DNA of 51,911 nt from C7867-006 sp964453075. GTDB taxonomy: Bacteria > Patescibacteriota > Minisyncoccia > Phycocordibacterales > DATDWN01. The stretch lies in NCBI GenBank assembly GCA_964453075.1, contig CAYVNM010000006.1, positions 1 to 51,911 of the forward strand, in the 5' to 3' direction. This document shows, one piece after another, positions 16,764 to 24,045 of this stretch (positions are counted from its first letter, which is position 1; every line of letters begins with the position of its first letter). The position numbers were made by a program, and so were the translations under genes. The notes beneath the pieces were generated by a model, which saw only the letters and a program-made list of their open reading frames with translations, did not search any database and had not been told where the DNA came from.

Positions 16764-18035
16764 ATGCTAGATATAAAATTTATACGAGAAAATAAAGACC
16801 TTATTTCCCTTGGTGCTCAAAAAAAGCATATAAACTTTGATGTAGAAGCCCTTATAACAGTGGACGACAAAAGAAAAGAACTTATAGCATCCATTGAGAA
16901 GAAGCGTGCTGAGCAAAACATGGTTAGTGAAAGAATAGTTAGAACCAAGGATGAATCTGAAAAGGGACAGATGGTGAGAGAGATGAAGGCCTTGAAGGAG
17001 GCTATGCAACAAGAGGAAGATGAATTAAAAAAGGTCATGCATGACTGGCAAGTATTAATGCTCTCAGTTCCGAATATTCCTGATGTTTCTGTTCCTGATG
17101 GTGCGGATGATAAGGATAATAAGGAAATCAAGACTTGGGGGGAAATTCCAAAATTTAACTTTACTCCAAAGGATCACATTGAGCTAATGCAGAACCTAGA
17201 TATGCTAGATTTGGAGCGTGGAACAAAGGTTGCTGGTTTCAGAGGATATTTTTTAAAGGGTGATGGTGCCAGACTTCAATTTGCTCTTTGGCACTTTGTT
17301 CAGGATTTCTTTTTGAAGAAAGGAGGTTTTGTTCCCATGATAACTCCCGCGCTTGTCAGAAGAGAAACTCTTATGGGTACAGGATATATTCCACAAGGTG
17401 AAGAGGATTTGTATAAAACCCAAGATGGTGATTATTTGTCTGGAACAGCAGAGGTTGCTCTCATGTCATATTATTCTGATGAGGTTTTAGAAAAAAAAGA
17501 TTTACCAATAAAAATGCTTGGCTTTTCAAACGCTTTTCGTCGTGAGGCAGGAAGTCATGGTAAAGACACTAGAGGAATTTTGAGAGTGCATGAGTTTTTC
17601 AAATTCGAACAAGTTGTTTTATGTGAGGCTTCTCACGCTGAATCAGTAAAATATCATGAAGAAATAAACAACAATACAGAAGAAATAACACAGGCCTTGG
17701 GTTTACCATATCACGTGGTGGCCAATTGTGGTGGGGACCTAGGTTTGGGGCAGGTGAAAAAATATGATATTGAAGTTTGGCTTCCATCAGAGAATACATA
17801 TAGAGAGACAGGTTCAGCTTCTTATTTCCATGATTTTCAAACTCGTAGGTTGAATATTCGTTATCGGGACGATGAAGGTAAAATGAGATTTGTGCATTCT
17901 CTAAATAATACAGCTCTTTCAGGACGACCACTTATCATGATAGTTGAAAATTATCAAAATGAGGACGGGAGCATTCGTATTCCAGAAGTACTACAACCTT
18001 ACATGGGTGGACAAAAAGTTATTACAAAGCAATAG
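16764..18035 (+). CDS. serS: Seryl-tRNA synthetase
   Basis: The class II synthetase has 423 residues: an N-terminal antiparallel coiled coil that binds the tRNA-Ser long arm (about residues 25-100), motif 2 'FRREAGSHGKDTRGILRVHEFFKFE' (given here as its start FRREAG) and motif 3 'NTALSGRPLIMIVENYQ'. A TACACT -10 box (16752-16757) ends 6 nt before ATG 16764, so the message should be leaderless. The frame is open upstream into dprA, but that extension has no support. Confidence 0.95.
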   Translation: MLDIKFIRENKDLISLGAQKKHINFDVEALITVDDKRKELIASIEKKRAEQNMVSERIVRTKDESEKGQMVREMKALKEAMQQEEDELKKVMHDWQVLMLSVPNIPDVSVPDGADDKDNKEIKTWGEIPKFNFTPKDHIELMQNLDMLDLERGTKVAGFRGYFLKGDGARLQFALWHFVQDFFLKKGGFVPMITPALVRRETLMGTGYIPQGEEDLYKTQDGDYLSGTAEVALMSYYSDEVLEKKDLPIKMLGFSNAFRREAGSHGKDTRGILRVHEFFKFEQVVLCEASHAESVKYHEEINNNTEEITQALGLPYHVVANCGGDLGLGQVKKYDIEVWLPSENTYRETGSASYFHDFQTRRLNIRYRDDEGKMRFVHSLNNTALSGRPLIMIVENYQNEDGSIRIPEVLQPYMGGQKVITKQ

Positions 18036-18096
18036 TAAATTTACTAACTTATGCTTTGTTAGTAATTAAAAATTAGGTCAATTAGAAATTTTTATT

Positions 18097-18984
18097 ATGA
18101 TCTCCACCAGCTCTCTTTCACATGAGGAATATTTAAGAAAAAAGAGAAAAAAGAAATTTAGAAAATTTGGTATTTTTTTCTTTTCCCTGATCTTTTTAAT
18201 TGGTGTTTCGTCGTATTTATCTCACAGACCAGAAGTACGTATATCAAAAGTGGAACTAAATGGTGGAATTTTGGTGACAGGAGAAGAAGTTCAATTCAAA
18301 GCACTTTCATATATGAATGGCTCATATATGTGGTTATACCCAAAAAACAATGCTCTTTGGTATCCTCACGATGATTTGGAAAAACATCTAAAAGAAAATT
18401 TTAAAAGAATAGATACTATAAACATAAATAGAAAAGGTTTTGAAACTTTGGTCGTAAATATAAAAGAAAGAAAACCGTTTGCTATATGGTGTAACAGGTT
18501 GGAAGCTTCAGAATCTTCTTTAGCTTCAACTACCGATGAGACTTTGGACACAAAAAAACAAAAAGAAGATTGTTATTTTATAGATCAAAATAGTACTATT
18601 TTTGCCAAGGCCCCAACTTTCTCTGGAGATGCATATTTCAAGTATTATGGTCTAGTAGGAAGTACAACAGAATATTCTCCTATAGGTAGAGAATTTATAT
18701 CTAGCACTACAAAGTTTGCGGACATTTCCGCTTTTGTTTCAAAGACCAAGGAATTGAAAATAAAACCCATGTATATAGAAGCAAAAGAAAATGGAGAGTT
18801 TTCTATGTTTATTGCTGGTGGAGGAGAGATTTATTTTGATACAAGAGAATCACTGTCCATAGTGGGGCAAAATTTAGAGGCGCTTTTGCGTACGCCAGCT
18901 TTTGCAAGTAGTACGGGTAATTTACCTATAGAGTATATTGATTTACGTTATGGTAATAAACTCTTCTATAAATTGAAACAATAG
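18097..18984 (+). CDS. FtsQ/DivIB-like cell division protein
   Basis: A short basic cytoplasmic tail, one transmembrane helix (about residues 25-43) and an extracytoplasmic POTRA-like domain ('VRISKVELNGGILVTGEEV') are followed by a beta domain ending 'IEYIDLRYGNKLFYKLKQ', the usual FtsQ end. FtsQ links divisome components at the septum. Sequence conservation is low, so the call rests on topology and the two terminal motifs. It is followed by dus with a 14-bp gap. Confidence 0.7.
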   Translation: MISTSSLSHEEYLRKKRKKKFRKFGIFFFSLIFLIGVSSYLSHRPEVRISKVELNGGILVTGEEVQFKALSYMNGSYMWLYPKNNALWYPHDDLEKHLKENFKRIDTININRKGFETLVVNIKERKPFAIWCNRLEASESSLASTTDETLDTKKQKEDCYFIDQNSTIFAKAPTFSGDAYFKYYGLVGSTTEYSPIGREFISSTTKFADISAFVSKTKELKIKPMYIEAKENGEFSMFIAGGGEIYFDTRESLSIVGQNLEALLRTPAFASSTGNLPIEYIDLRYGNKLFYKLKQ

Positions 18985-18998
18985 TGTAGTGTGGTCAT

Positions 18999-20207
18999 AT
19001 GAACTTTTGGCAGAAATTAAAAAAACCAATAATGGTTTTGGCTCCTATGGCGGATGTAACAGATCCGGCTTTTCGTCGCATCATCGCGAAATATGGAAAA
19101 CCAGATGTGATCTGGACAGAGTTTGTTTCGGCTGACGGACTTTTCCTTAGTCCAGTTAGAGAGTACTGCGAGAAATTAATAAAAGGTGAGATTGATAAAG
19201 AAAAGTTTTTAGAAAGTCTCTCTAATGGGATAGGTGGCGCACAGTTAATAAAAGATTTGGCTTTCAGTGAGGAGGAGAGACCTGTCGTTGCTCAATTTTT
19301 TACATCCAAACCAGAAATGATGGAGAAGGCAGCAGAGCTTGCTGTTAAACTGGGTTTTGATGGGATAGATATAAACATGGGTTGTCCTGATAAAAGTATA
19401 GAAAAGCAAAATGCTGGAGCGAAATTAATGACCAATCCAAAACTTGCTCAAGAAATAATTCTTGCAGCAAAAAGAGGAGCACAAAATTACAACACATCTC
19501 AAAACATCCAAGGGGAGTCCTTGGATGGGCGTGGGAAAGGGGGTGGGGAGAGCGAGGGGATACCAGTGTCGGTCAAGACAAGAATTGGTTGGAATAAAAA
19601 TGAGCTCGAGACATGGTTGCCTGTTTTGCTCGAGGTAAGTCCAGCGGTTATTACTGTGCATGCTCGTACTCGCAAGGAATTGTCTCTCGTTCCTGCACAA
19701 TGGGAAAATATAAAACGTGCAGTTGAAATCAGAAATAATTTTGTTGATTCAAATGGAAACAAAAGTCAGACTCTGATTTTTGGTAACGGTGATGTTAAAG
19801 ATTTAGAAGATGCAAAAAGAAAAGTAGAGGAAACTGGGTGTGATGGTGTGATGCTCGGTCGCGCTATTTTTGGTAACCCATGGCTTTTCAATCCAAGGAC
19901 TCCCCTTGGACAAGTGGGGATAGAGGAAAAACTAAAGGTAATGGTGGAGCATACAAAACTTTTTGAGGAGATTTTGTCTCACAAGAGCTTCGCTTTGATG
20001 AAGAAGCATTACAAGGCATACGTTACTGGTTGGCCTGCCCGTCACAGCCGAGGATCTCGAACGAAGGCAGGCGGTGATGGTGCAAGAGAGCTTCGCATGA
20101 AATTAATGGAAGCAAAAGATGCAGATGAGGTGGAGCTAATTGTGAATCAATATTTAAAAAACGGCCAAAAACAAGGGTTTTTCTCATTTTTAAAAAAGTA
20201 TTTTTAA
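18999..20207 (+). CDS. dus: tRNA-dihydrouridine synthase with three palindromic insertions
   Basis: The FMN TIM barrel reduces uridines in tRNA. Motifs are 'LAPMADVTDPAFRR', 'INMGCPDKSIEKQNAGAKLM' with the catalytic Cys near residue 129, 'VSVKTRIGW', 'ITVHARTRKE' and 'GVMLGRAIFGNPW'. Three stretches are foreign to the family: 'NIQGESLDGRGKGGGESEG' before 'IPVSVKTR', 'RTPLGQVGI' after 'NPW..N', and 'WPARHSRGSRTKAGG' after 'HYKAYVTG'. Each coincides with a DNA palindrome. The reading frame is kept, so the enzyme is probably functional. Confidence 0.93.
   Translation: MNFWQKLKKPIMVLAPMADVTDPAFRRIIAKYGKPDVIWTEFVSADGLFLSPVREYCEKLIKGEIDKEKFLESLSNGIGGAQLIKDLAFSEEERPVVAQFFTSKPEMMEKAAELAVKLGFDGIDINMGCPDKSIEKQNAGAKLMTNPKLAQEIILAAKRGAQNYNTSQNIQGESLDGRGKGGGESEGIPVSVKTRIGWNKNELETWLPVLLEVSPAVITVHARTRKELSLVPAQWENIKRAVEIRNNFVDSNGNKSQTLIFGNGDVKDLEDAKRKVEETGCDGVMLGRAIFGNPWLFNPRTPLGQVGIEEKLKVMVEHTKLFEEILSHKSFALMKKHYKAYVTGWPARHSRGSRTKAGGDGARELRMKLMEAKDADEVELIVNQYLKNGQKQGFFSFLKKYF
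19507..19525 (-). repeat. 19-bp palindromic element in dus (family 1, inverted copy)
   Basis: The reverse complement of these 19 bases is TCCAAGGACTCCCCTTGGA, identical to the copies at 19891-19909 and 48865-48883. The arms here extend to 9 bp (CATCCAAGG/CCTTGGATG). Confidence 0.9.
19891..19909 (+). repeat. 19-bp palindromic element in dus (family 1, direct copy)
   Basis: TCCAAGGACTCCCCTTGGA, in frame as N-P-R-T-P-L-G. The same bases and frame occur in uvrC. Confidence 0.9.
20034..20074 (+). repeat. Palindrome-ended insertion in dus (family 2, divergent)
   Basis: It starts CCTGCCCG and ends GGCAGGCGG, like the miaA and dnaX elements, with an unrelated middle. It is in frame. Confidence 0.65.
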
Positions 20208-20224
20208 AATTTAGCTAAAATTAC

Positions 20225-20252
20225 TTGACTTATTTTGTGGTAGTGGTATGAT
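20225..20252 (+). promoter_or_regulatory. Promoter of the probable RNase P RNA
   Basis: TTGACT (20225-20230), 16-nt spacer, TATGAT (20247-20252). The stretch TTGACTTATTTTGTGGT is identical to the promoter of the structured RNA at 42045. Confidence 0.7.
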
Positions 20253-20257
20253 AATGA

Positions 20258-20640
20258 AAGATGACTCGACCCGCGCAAGGTTGCCCGGGCGACAACAGAC
20301 AGGCAGACGAGCCGAAAAAGGAGGTTGTGACCTACTACCCAATACGTGTTGAGGATGACAGAGGAAACTCTGCTCGAATCACACAAACCAGTTGGGCTGG
20401 TGAAATTACTAATCCTGTCTGAGTCGGGGCGGTCCCCGACAGGTGCCAGCTACCTTGAAAGGCTGGGCATATTAAAAAAAGAGAGCAAGGCGGTAAGACC
20501 TGCAAAGGTTTGAGGCGGCGGTCCGGGGGACCCACTCAAGACTTGTGGGTATACCGAAGCTCGAGGTGTGCGGAGGCGGGTCAGTGAGCCCGATGAGAAC
20601 GCACACAACAGGGGCAGAGTCAAAAAACTCTGCCCCTTTT
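20258..20640 (+). ncRNA. rnpB: Structured RNA, probable RNase P RNA (divergent)
   Basis: Blocks resembling conserved RNase P RNA regions occur in the right order. They are GAGGAAAcuCUGCUC (20361-20375, P4 5' strand), a GGUGCCAG...CUGG hairpin, AGAGAGCAA and GGUAAGA (20480-20498), and CAGUGAGC...GAUGA (20582-20595). ACAACAGGGGCAGAG near 20606-20619 can pair as the P4 3' strand with the first block. GUUGUG near 20324 can pair with CACAAC as P2. The P4 bases differ from the bacterial consensus, and the 3' P4 strand doubles as the first arm of the terminator (20611-20636), so a normal P1 is not visible. Confidence 0.65.
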
Positions 20641-20680
20641 CTATTTTCCAAAAAAACACCTTTTACGTTATACTGTTGGT

Positions 20681-21736
20681 ATGTCAGAGGCATTATATAG
20701 AAAATACAGGCCTAATAAATTCTCCGAAGTCTTGGGTCAGGATCATATTGTTAAAGTACTTGAGGCCGAAGTTAAGTCCGGAGAAATTTCTCACGCCTAC
20801 TTATTTGCCGGGACTCGTGGTACTGGCAAGACATCCATTGCTAGAATTTTTGCAAAAGAAATAGGAACATCTCAAAACGATATTTACGAAATAGATGCCG
20901 CTAGTAATACCAGTGTAGATGATATTCGTGCTCTGAATGAATCGGTTTTTACACTTCCTTTTGAATCAAAATACAAAGTCTATATTTTGGACGAGGTTCA
21001 CATGCTTTCCAAATCAGCATCGAACGCATTACTGAAAACACTAGAAGAACCACCAGCTCATGTTGTATTTATCTTGGCTACTACAGAAACACATAAAATC
21101 CCGGAAACAGTCTTGTCTCGTTGTGAGGTTTATACATTCAAAAAACCAAGTCAGGAAGTCTTGAAAAAAATGATTGTTTCAGTTGCTAAGAAAGAGGGCT
21201 ACACAATGGACGATGCGTCCGTAGAGCTCATCGCTATTCTAGGTGACGGTTCATTCCGCGATACACAAGGGATTATTCAAAAGGTACTTTCATACACTAA
21301 GGACCTGCCCACCCTCCCGAAGAGGGAGCAGGCGGGCAAAAAAATATCCGAGGATGAGGTGAGATTGGTCACTGGGGCGCCTGCAGTTGATCTTGTGCAC
21401 GGAGTTATTTCTGCTATAGCGGATAAGGACATAAAGACGGGTCTCTCAAGTGTCAGAAAGGCTGTTGAACAAAATATAGATATGTCTGTTTTTCAAAAAT
21501 TAATCTTGCATACTGCCAGGGCTGTGCTACTTGTGCGTTTCGGAGTAGGGGATTTGGTTCGAGATGATTTCTCCGAAAAAGAGTTTGAATTTATAAATGG
21601 TTTGGCAAAAAAGGATGGAGCTTTTTCTTCTCAAACATTGGTGGAGCTTTTGACTGCTTATGAGAGGACCACTGGGGCGTATATTCCTCAACTCCCATTA
21701 GAACTAGCTTTGGTGAACATAATAGAAAACAAATAA
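20681..21736 (+). CDS. dnaX: DNA polymerase III gamma/tau subunit, short, zinc module missing
   Basis: The clamp-loader ATPase has 'YRKYRPNKFSEVLGQDHIV', Walker A GTRGTGKTS (44-52), 'DEVHMLSKSASNALLKTLEEPP' and sensor 'TTETHKIPETVLSRC'. The four-Cys zinc module that normally follows the Walker A helix is absent: 'IFAKEIGTSQNDIYEIDAASN' runs straight through. At 351 residues it also lacks tau domains. An insertion, 'LPTLPKREQAG', before 'KKISEDEVRLVTG' is encoded by a palindrome (21304-21336). TATACT ends 6 nt before ATG, so the message is probably leaderless. Confidence 0.93.
   Translation: MSEALYRKYRPNKFSEVLGQDHIVKVLEAEVKSGEISHAYLFAGTRGTGKTSIARIFAKEIGTSQNDIYEIDAASNTSVDDIRALNESVFTLPFESKYKVYILDEVHMLSKSASNALLKTLEEPPAHVVFILATTETHKIPETVLSRCEVYTFKKPSQEVLKKMIVSVAKKEGYTMDDASVELIAILGDGSFRDTQGIIQKVLSYTKDLPTLPKREQAGKKISEDEVRLVTGAPAVDLVHGVISAIADKDIKTGLSSVRKAVEQNIDMSVFQKLILHTARAVLLVRFGVGDLVRDDFSEKEFEFINGLAKKDGAFSSQTLVELLTAYERTTGAYIPQLPLELALVNIIENK
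21304..21336 (+). repeat. GC-rich palindromic element in dnaX (family 2)
   Basis: CCTGCCCACC, CTCCC, loop GAAGA, GGGAG, CAGGCGGG. It is closely related to the element in miaA, in frame and without stops. Confidence 0.85.
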
Positions 21737-21743
21737 AATTCCC

Positions 21744-21785
21744 AAAACCCGTCAACCTGGCAGGTTGACGGGTAGGGGTGGGTTT
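21744..21785 (+). terminator. Terminator after dnaX
   Basis: A 12-bp stem ACCCGTCAACCT-GGC-AGGTTGACGGGT (21747-21773) is flanked by AAAACCC and GGGTTTT, which can form an alternative outer stem ending in T. Confidence 0.75.
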
Positions 21786-21796
21786 TCAACAGATTA

Positions 21797-21829
21797 GCAC
21801 TTGACACAAGTGCTTTTTTAGTATAATAT
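21797..21829 (+). promoter_or_regulatory. Promoter nested in a terminator hairpin
   Basis: TTGACA (21801-21806) with TATAAT (21822-21827, spacer 15) or TAATAT (21824-21829, spacer 17). The -35 box is part of the hairpin GCACTTG-ACA-CAAGTGC followed by TTTTTT (21797-21819), an apparent second terminator for dnaX read-through. Confidence 0.65.
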
Positions 21830-21882
21830 ATATAGCAGATTGTCAAGTCCGTTTCGGAGTCGGCTTACCCAGGGAGGTTCCC

Positions 21883-22053
21883 GTGCGCGCAACTCTACTG
21901 GCTTTGGCCACGGTGGTGCCAATTCGGCAGGCGCTTCTCTCGTGGTTTGGCAAAGATCTAGGTCTTTGGGCACTCGTGCTCTTCGGTGTCGTGGCGCTGT
22001 TCGTCAGCTATCGCATCAACCGGCGGAGGAACCCTCCTTCGTCAGCACTCTGA
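21883..22053 (+). CDS. GC-rich cassette: 56-residue membrane protein
   Basis: A GTG start at 21883 lies 6 nt behind AGGGAGG. The product has one central hydrophobic helix ('LGLWALVLFGVVALFVSY', residues 26-43) followed by 'RINRRRN', a positive-inside C-terminal tail, and an N-terminal hydrophobic stretch. The family is not recognised. It has its own promoter and terminator and GC-rich codons. Confidence 0.65.
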   Translation: MRATLLALATVVPIRQALLSWFGKDLGLWALVLFGVVALFVSYRINRRRNPPSSAL

Positions 22054-22073
22054 CCCAGGGTCAGTCGTCTCCA

Positions 22074-22106
22074 GCGCCGTTCGGTCTAGCACCGGACGGC
22101 GTTTTC
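22074..22106 (+). terminator. Terminator of the 21883 cassette
   Basis: CGCCGTTCGGT-CTAGC-ACCGGACGGCG followed by TTTT. Confidence 0.85.
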
Positions 22107-22141
22107 GTTTTTATCTGGGGTGGTAAAAAATAAAAAAAAGT

Positions 22142-22503
22142 GTAATATGTAGAATGTTTACTAAACATTGGGAGATCGTCTAGGATTAGAGGCCTTGAGC
22201 CTTTAGAGGGGTGAGCTCGGGATGGGACCCGAGCGCAAGACCTTCTTCAGATATTTTATGAGCACAGCGAAATAAAATATCGAAAAGGTGTACTGCTCCT
22301 GTAAGGAGAGATAGGTATGGAGCGCAAGACCGGAGTCTGTCGAGATGAGGTGAGAAGTGATATTATCACTTCGCAAGACCTTGAACATTTTGTTATCAAA
22401 ATGTGAAAGGTGTACAGTTCTTGTAAAGAAGGGTCGCGAAAATTTTCTCCAGAAAATTATTTGTGACCGATTCCCGTTCATTAAAATTTGTTTGTTTCTA
22501 AAG
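22142..22503 (+). repeat. tRNA-like head plus repeated hairpin modules upstream of tRNA-Gln
   Basis: There is no credible ORF. The head (22169-22210) starts TGGGAGATCGTCTA, identical to the first 14 bases of tRNA-Gln at 22505, and continues with AGGCCTTGAGCCTTTA, resembling its anticodon arm. It does not fold as a full tRNA. Then CGCAAGACC occurs three times (22234, 22323, 22372). Modules 1 and 3 continue with a hairpin, AAGGTGTAC (22285, 22407) and a stem-loop of shape CTCC-TGTAA-GGAG or TTCTT-GTA-AAGAA, with compensating bases. It may be a structured RNA or a tRNA-derived repeat. Confidence 0.55.
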
Positions 22504-22504
22504 C

Positions 22505-22575
22505 TGGGAGATCGTCTAACGGTAGGACAGAGGCCTTTGAAGCCTTTAATTGGGGTTCGATTCCCTGTCTCCCAG
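22505..22575 (+). tRNA. tRNA-Gln (TTG)
   Basis: Acceptor TGGGAGA/TCTCCCA, D-arm GTC...GAC, anticodon loop CTTTGAA (anticodon UUG), T-loop TTCGATT, discriminator G. CCA is not encoded. Confidence 0.92.
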
Positions 22576-22650
22576 CTTTGGGCGGAAACAAATTTTAAAT
22601 CTAATTTCTTCCCATCCAGTTTGGGATAGTTTCGGATTTCTAGTAGGATT

Positions 22651-23547
22651 ATGAACAATATGATTTGGGAAGAATTAACAAATTTTTTAATATTTACTGG
22701 TATCGAGGATGTCACGGTCTGGCAAGATATTGCTGTTAGTTCAGTTGTAATTCCGATTACTCTTTTACTTATGACAAAGTTATTAGAATGGTGGAATCAA
22801 TCACGCCCATCTCATTCAATTTTTAAAGGTTATTTGTCAGAAAATAAGGATGTATATGTTTTTCATTCGGAAATGTCTGTAGCAAATAATGATTGGTCAA
22901 AAAATCCGGAGCCTAAATATATCTCTTTTTTCCCAAGTCCAACACCTACAAATCATAATAATTTAAACACTCAACGTAAGTTAAATATTGACCCGGTTTC
23001 ATCCGTCGCTGATGGTGAGTGTGTTGCAGATATTTTTAATATATTGGGTCAAGTTCGGAAAACAAAAAGGATTCATTTTGGAGATACAATTAAAGATTGG
23101 CACAAATGGTCCTCGCCAATTTTTTCTGTAGGATTTAATCCAAAAACTGAAAAGCTTTTGAAAAAATGCAACCCTATTTATTTCGAGTTGGTAAATAATT
23201 CTCACGGACTTATGCTAAAAAATGATTCAATTGTTCTTGATGATCAATCACCTAATGATGCTGGTATTATTCAAAAAACATTTTATTGTGAGTCAAAAAT
23301 GCCTGTATTTATTCTTGCGGGAATAGGAACAACTGGGACAAGTGCAGCTGGGCACGTTTTAAAAGAAAATTATGTTAAATTAGGTAGGCTCTACGGAAAT
23401 CGTCCGTTCTGTTTGCTTTTTAGAGTTAAGTTGGATGAAGGGAAACAGTCTGCTCAAATAAAAAGGATAATGCCACAACCTAAATGGTACGTATATATAA
23501 TTCATCCCATAACCACTTTGACTTTTAAAAATCGAGGGTACTTTTAA
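22651..23547 (+). CDS. Membrane-anchored protein of unknown function
   Basis: This 298-residue protein has one N-terminal transmembrane helix (about residues 28-46) and a cytoplasmic-type domain with 'YISFFPSPTPTNHNNLN', 'SVADGECVADIFNILGQV' and 'PVFILAGIGTTGTSAAGHVLKENYVKLGRLYG'. I do not recognise the family. The glycine-rich 'AGIGTTGTSAAG' loop after a hydrophobic strand could be a nucleotide-binding feature, but that is a guess. It is the first gene after tRNA-Gln and lies 25 bp before a small membrane protein gene, possibly in the same unit. Composition is AT-rich like the host. Confidence 0.7.
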   Translation: MNNMIWEELTNFLIFTGIEDVTVWQDIAVSSVVIPITLLLMTKLLEWWNQSRPSHSIFKGYLSENKDVYVFHSEMSVANNDWSKNPEPKYISFFPSPTPTNHNNLNTQRKLNIDPVSSVADGECVADIFNILGQVRKTKRIHFGDTIKDWHKWSSPIFSVGFNPKTEKLLKKCNPIYFELVNNSHGLMLKNDSIVLDDQSPNDAGIIQKTFYCESKMPVFILAGIGTTGTSAAGHVLKENYVKLGRLYGNRPFCLLFRVKLDEGKQSAQIKRIMPQPKWYVYIIHPITTLTFKNRGYF

Positions 23548-23572
23548 TTTTTATTATATAAACAATGGTTTT

Positions 23573-23911
23573 ATGCAAATTTTTTCACCAAAACTTGAAG
23601 AACAATCAGACGATCAACTTAAAAACAATATTAATTCTGACTTGCCTAATTTTGCCTCATTATCGTCAGACGAATTGACTAGAAGATCACTAGATAAATT
23701 AAGAGAAACGACTGTTGAGCTTGATAAATCAAACAAGAAATATACCCACGCACTAGGTATTTTTGCATTACTACAAATCATAATTGCCGGACTTCAATTG
23801 GTTCTTGATATAAAAAGTTCGCAAGATACCGTGTTCTCAGTATTTATAGGAATATTATTCATCATTATACTGATTTGGTTTACCAGGGAATTTAGGTTGA
23901 TAAAAAGTTAA
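23573..23911 (+). CDS. Small protein with two transmembrane helices, unknown
   Basis: A 112-residue protein with a charged N-terminal half that may form a coiled coil ('DELTRRSLDKLRETTVELDKSN') and two membrane helices near the C-terminus ('ALGIFALLQIIIAGLQLVLDI', 'VFIGILFIIILIWFT' in part). The gene lies 25 bp downstream of the 22651 gene and is probably co-transcribed. No family recognised. Confidence 0.65.
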   Translation: MQIFSPKLEEQSDDQLKNNINSDLPNFASLSSDELTRRSLDKLRETTVELDKSNKKYTHALGIFALLQIIIAGLQLVLDIKSSQDTVFSVFIGILFIIILIWFTREFRLIKS

Positions 23912-24045
23912 GTTTTTAAATCAGTTCTCTCTAGAGAGGTATCAAAAAAGTATCGCGGGGTTTTATTGGGTAAATTTACAAGACCGACTCGTCCAGCTAT
24001 TAGTTCACAACTTTTTATTGTTAGGACTTTTGGTATACTTTAATT

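Noticed and set aside
20327..20422. A GTG-started 31-codon frame behind AAGGAGG inside the probable RNase P RNA
   Set aside because: The frame overlaps conserved-looking RNA blocks and pairing strands. The purine-rich AAGGAGG can be explained by the RNA, and the peptide has no features.
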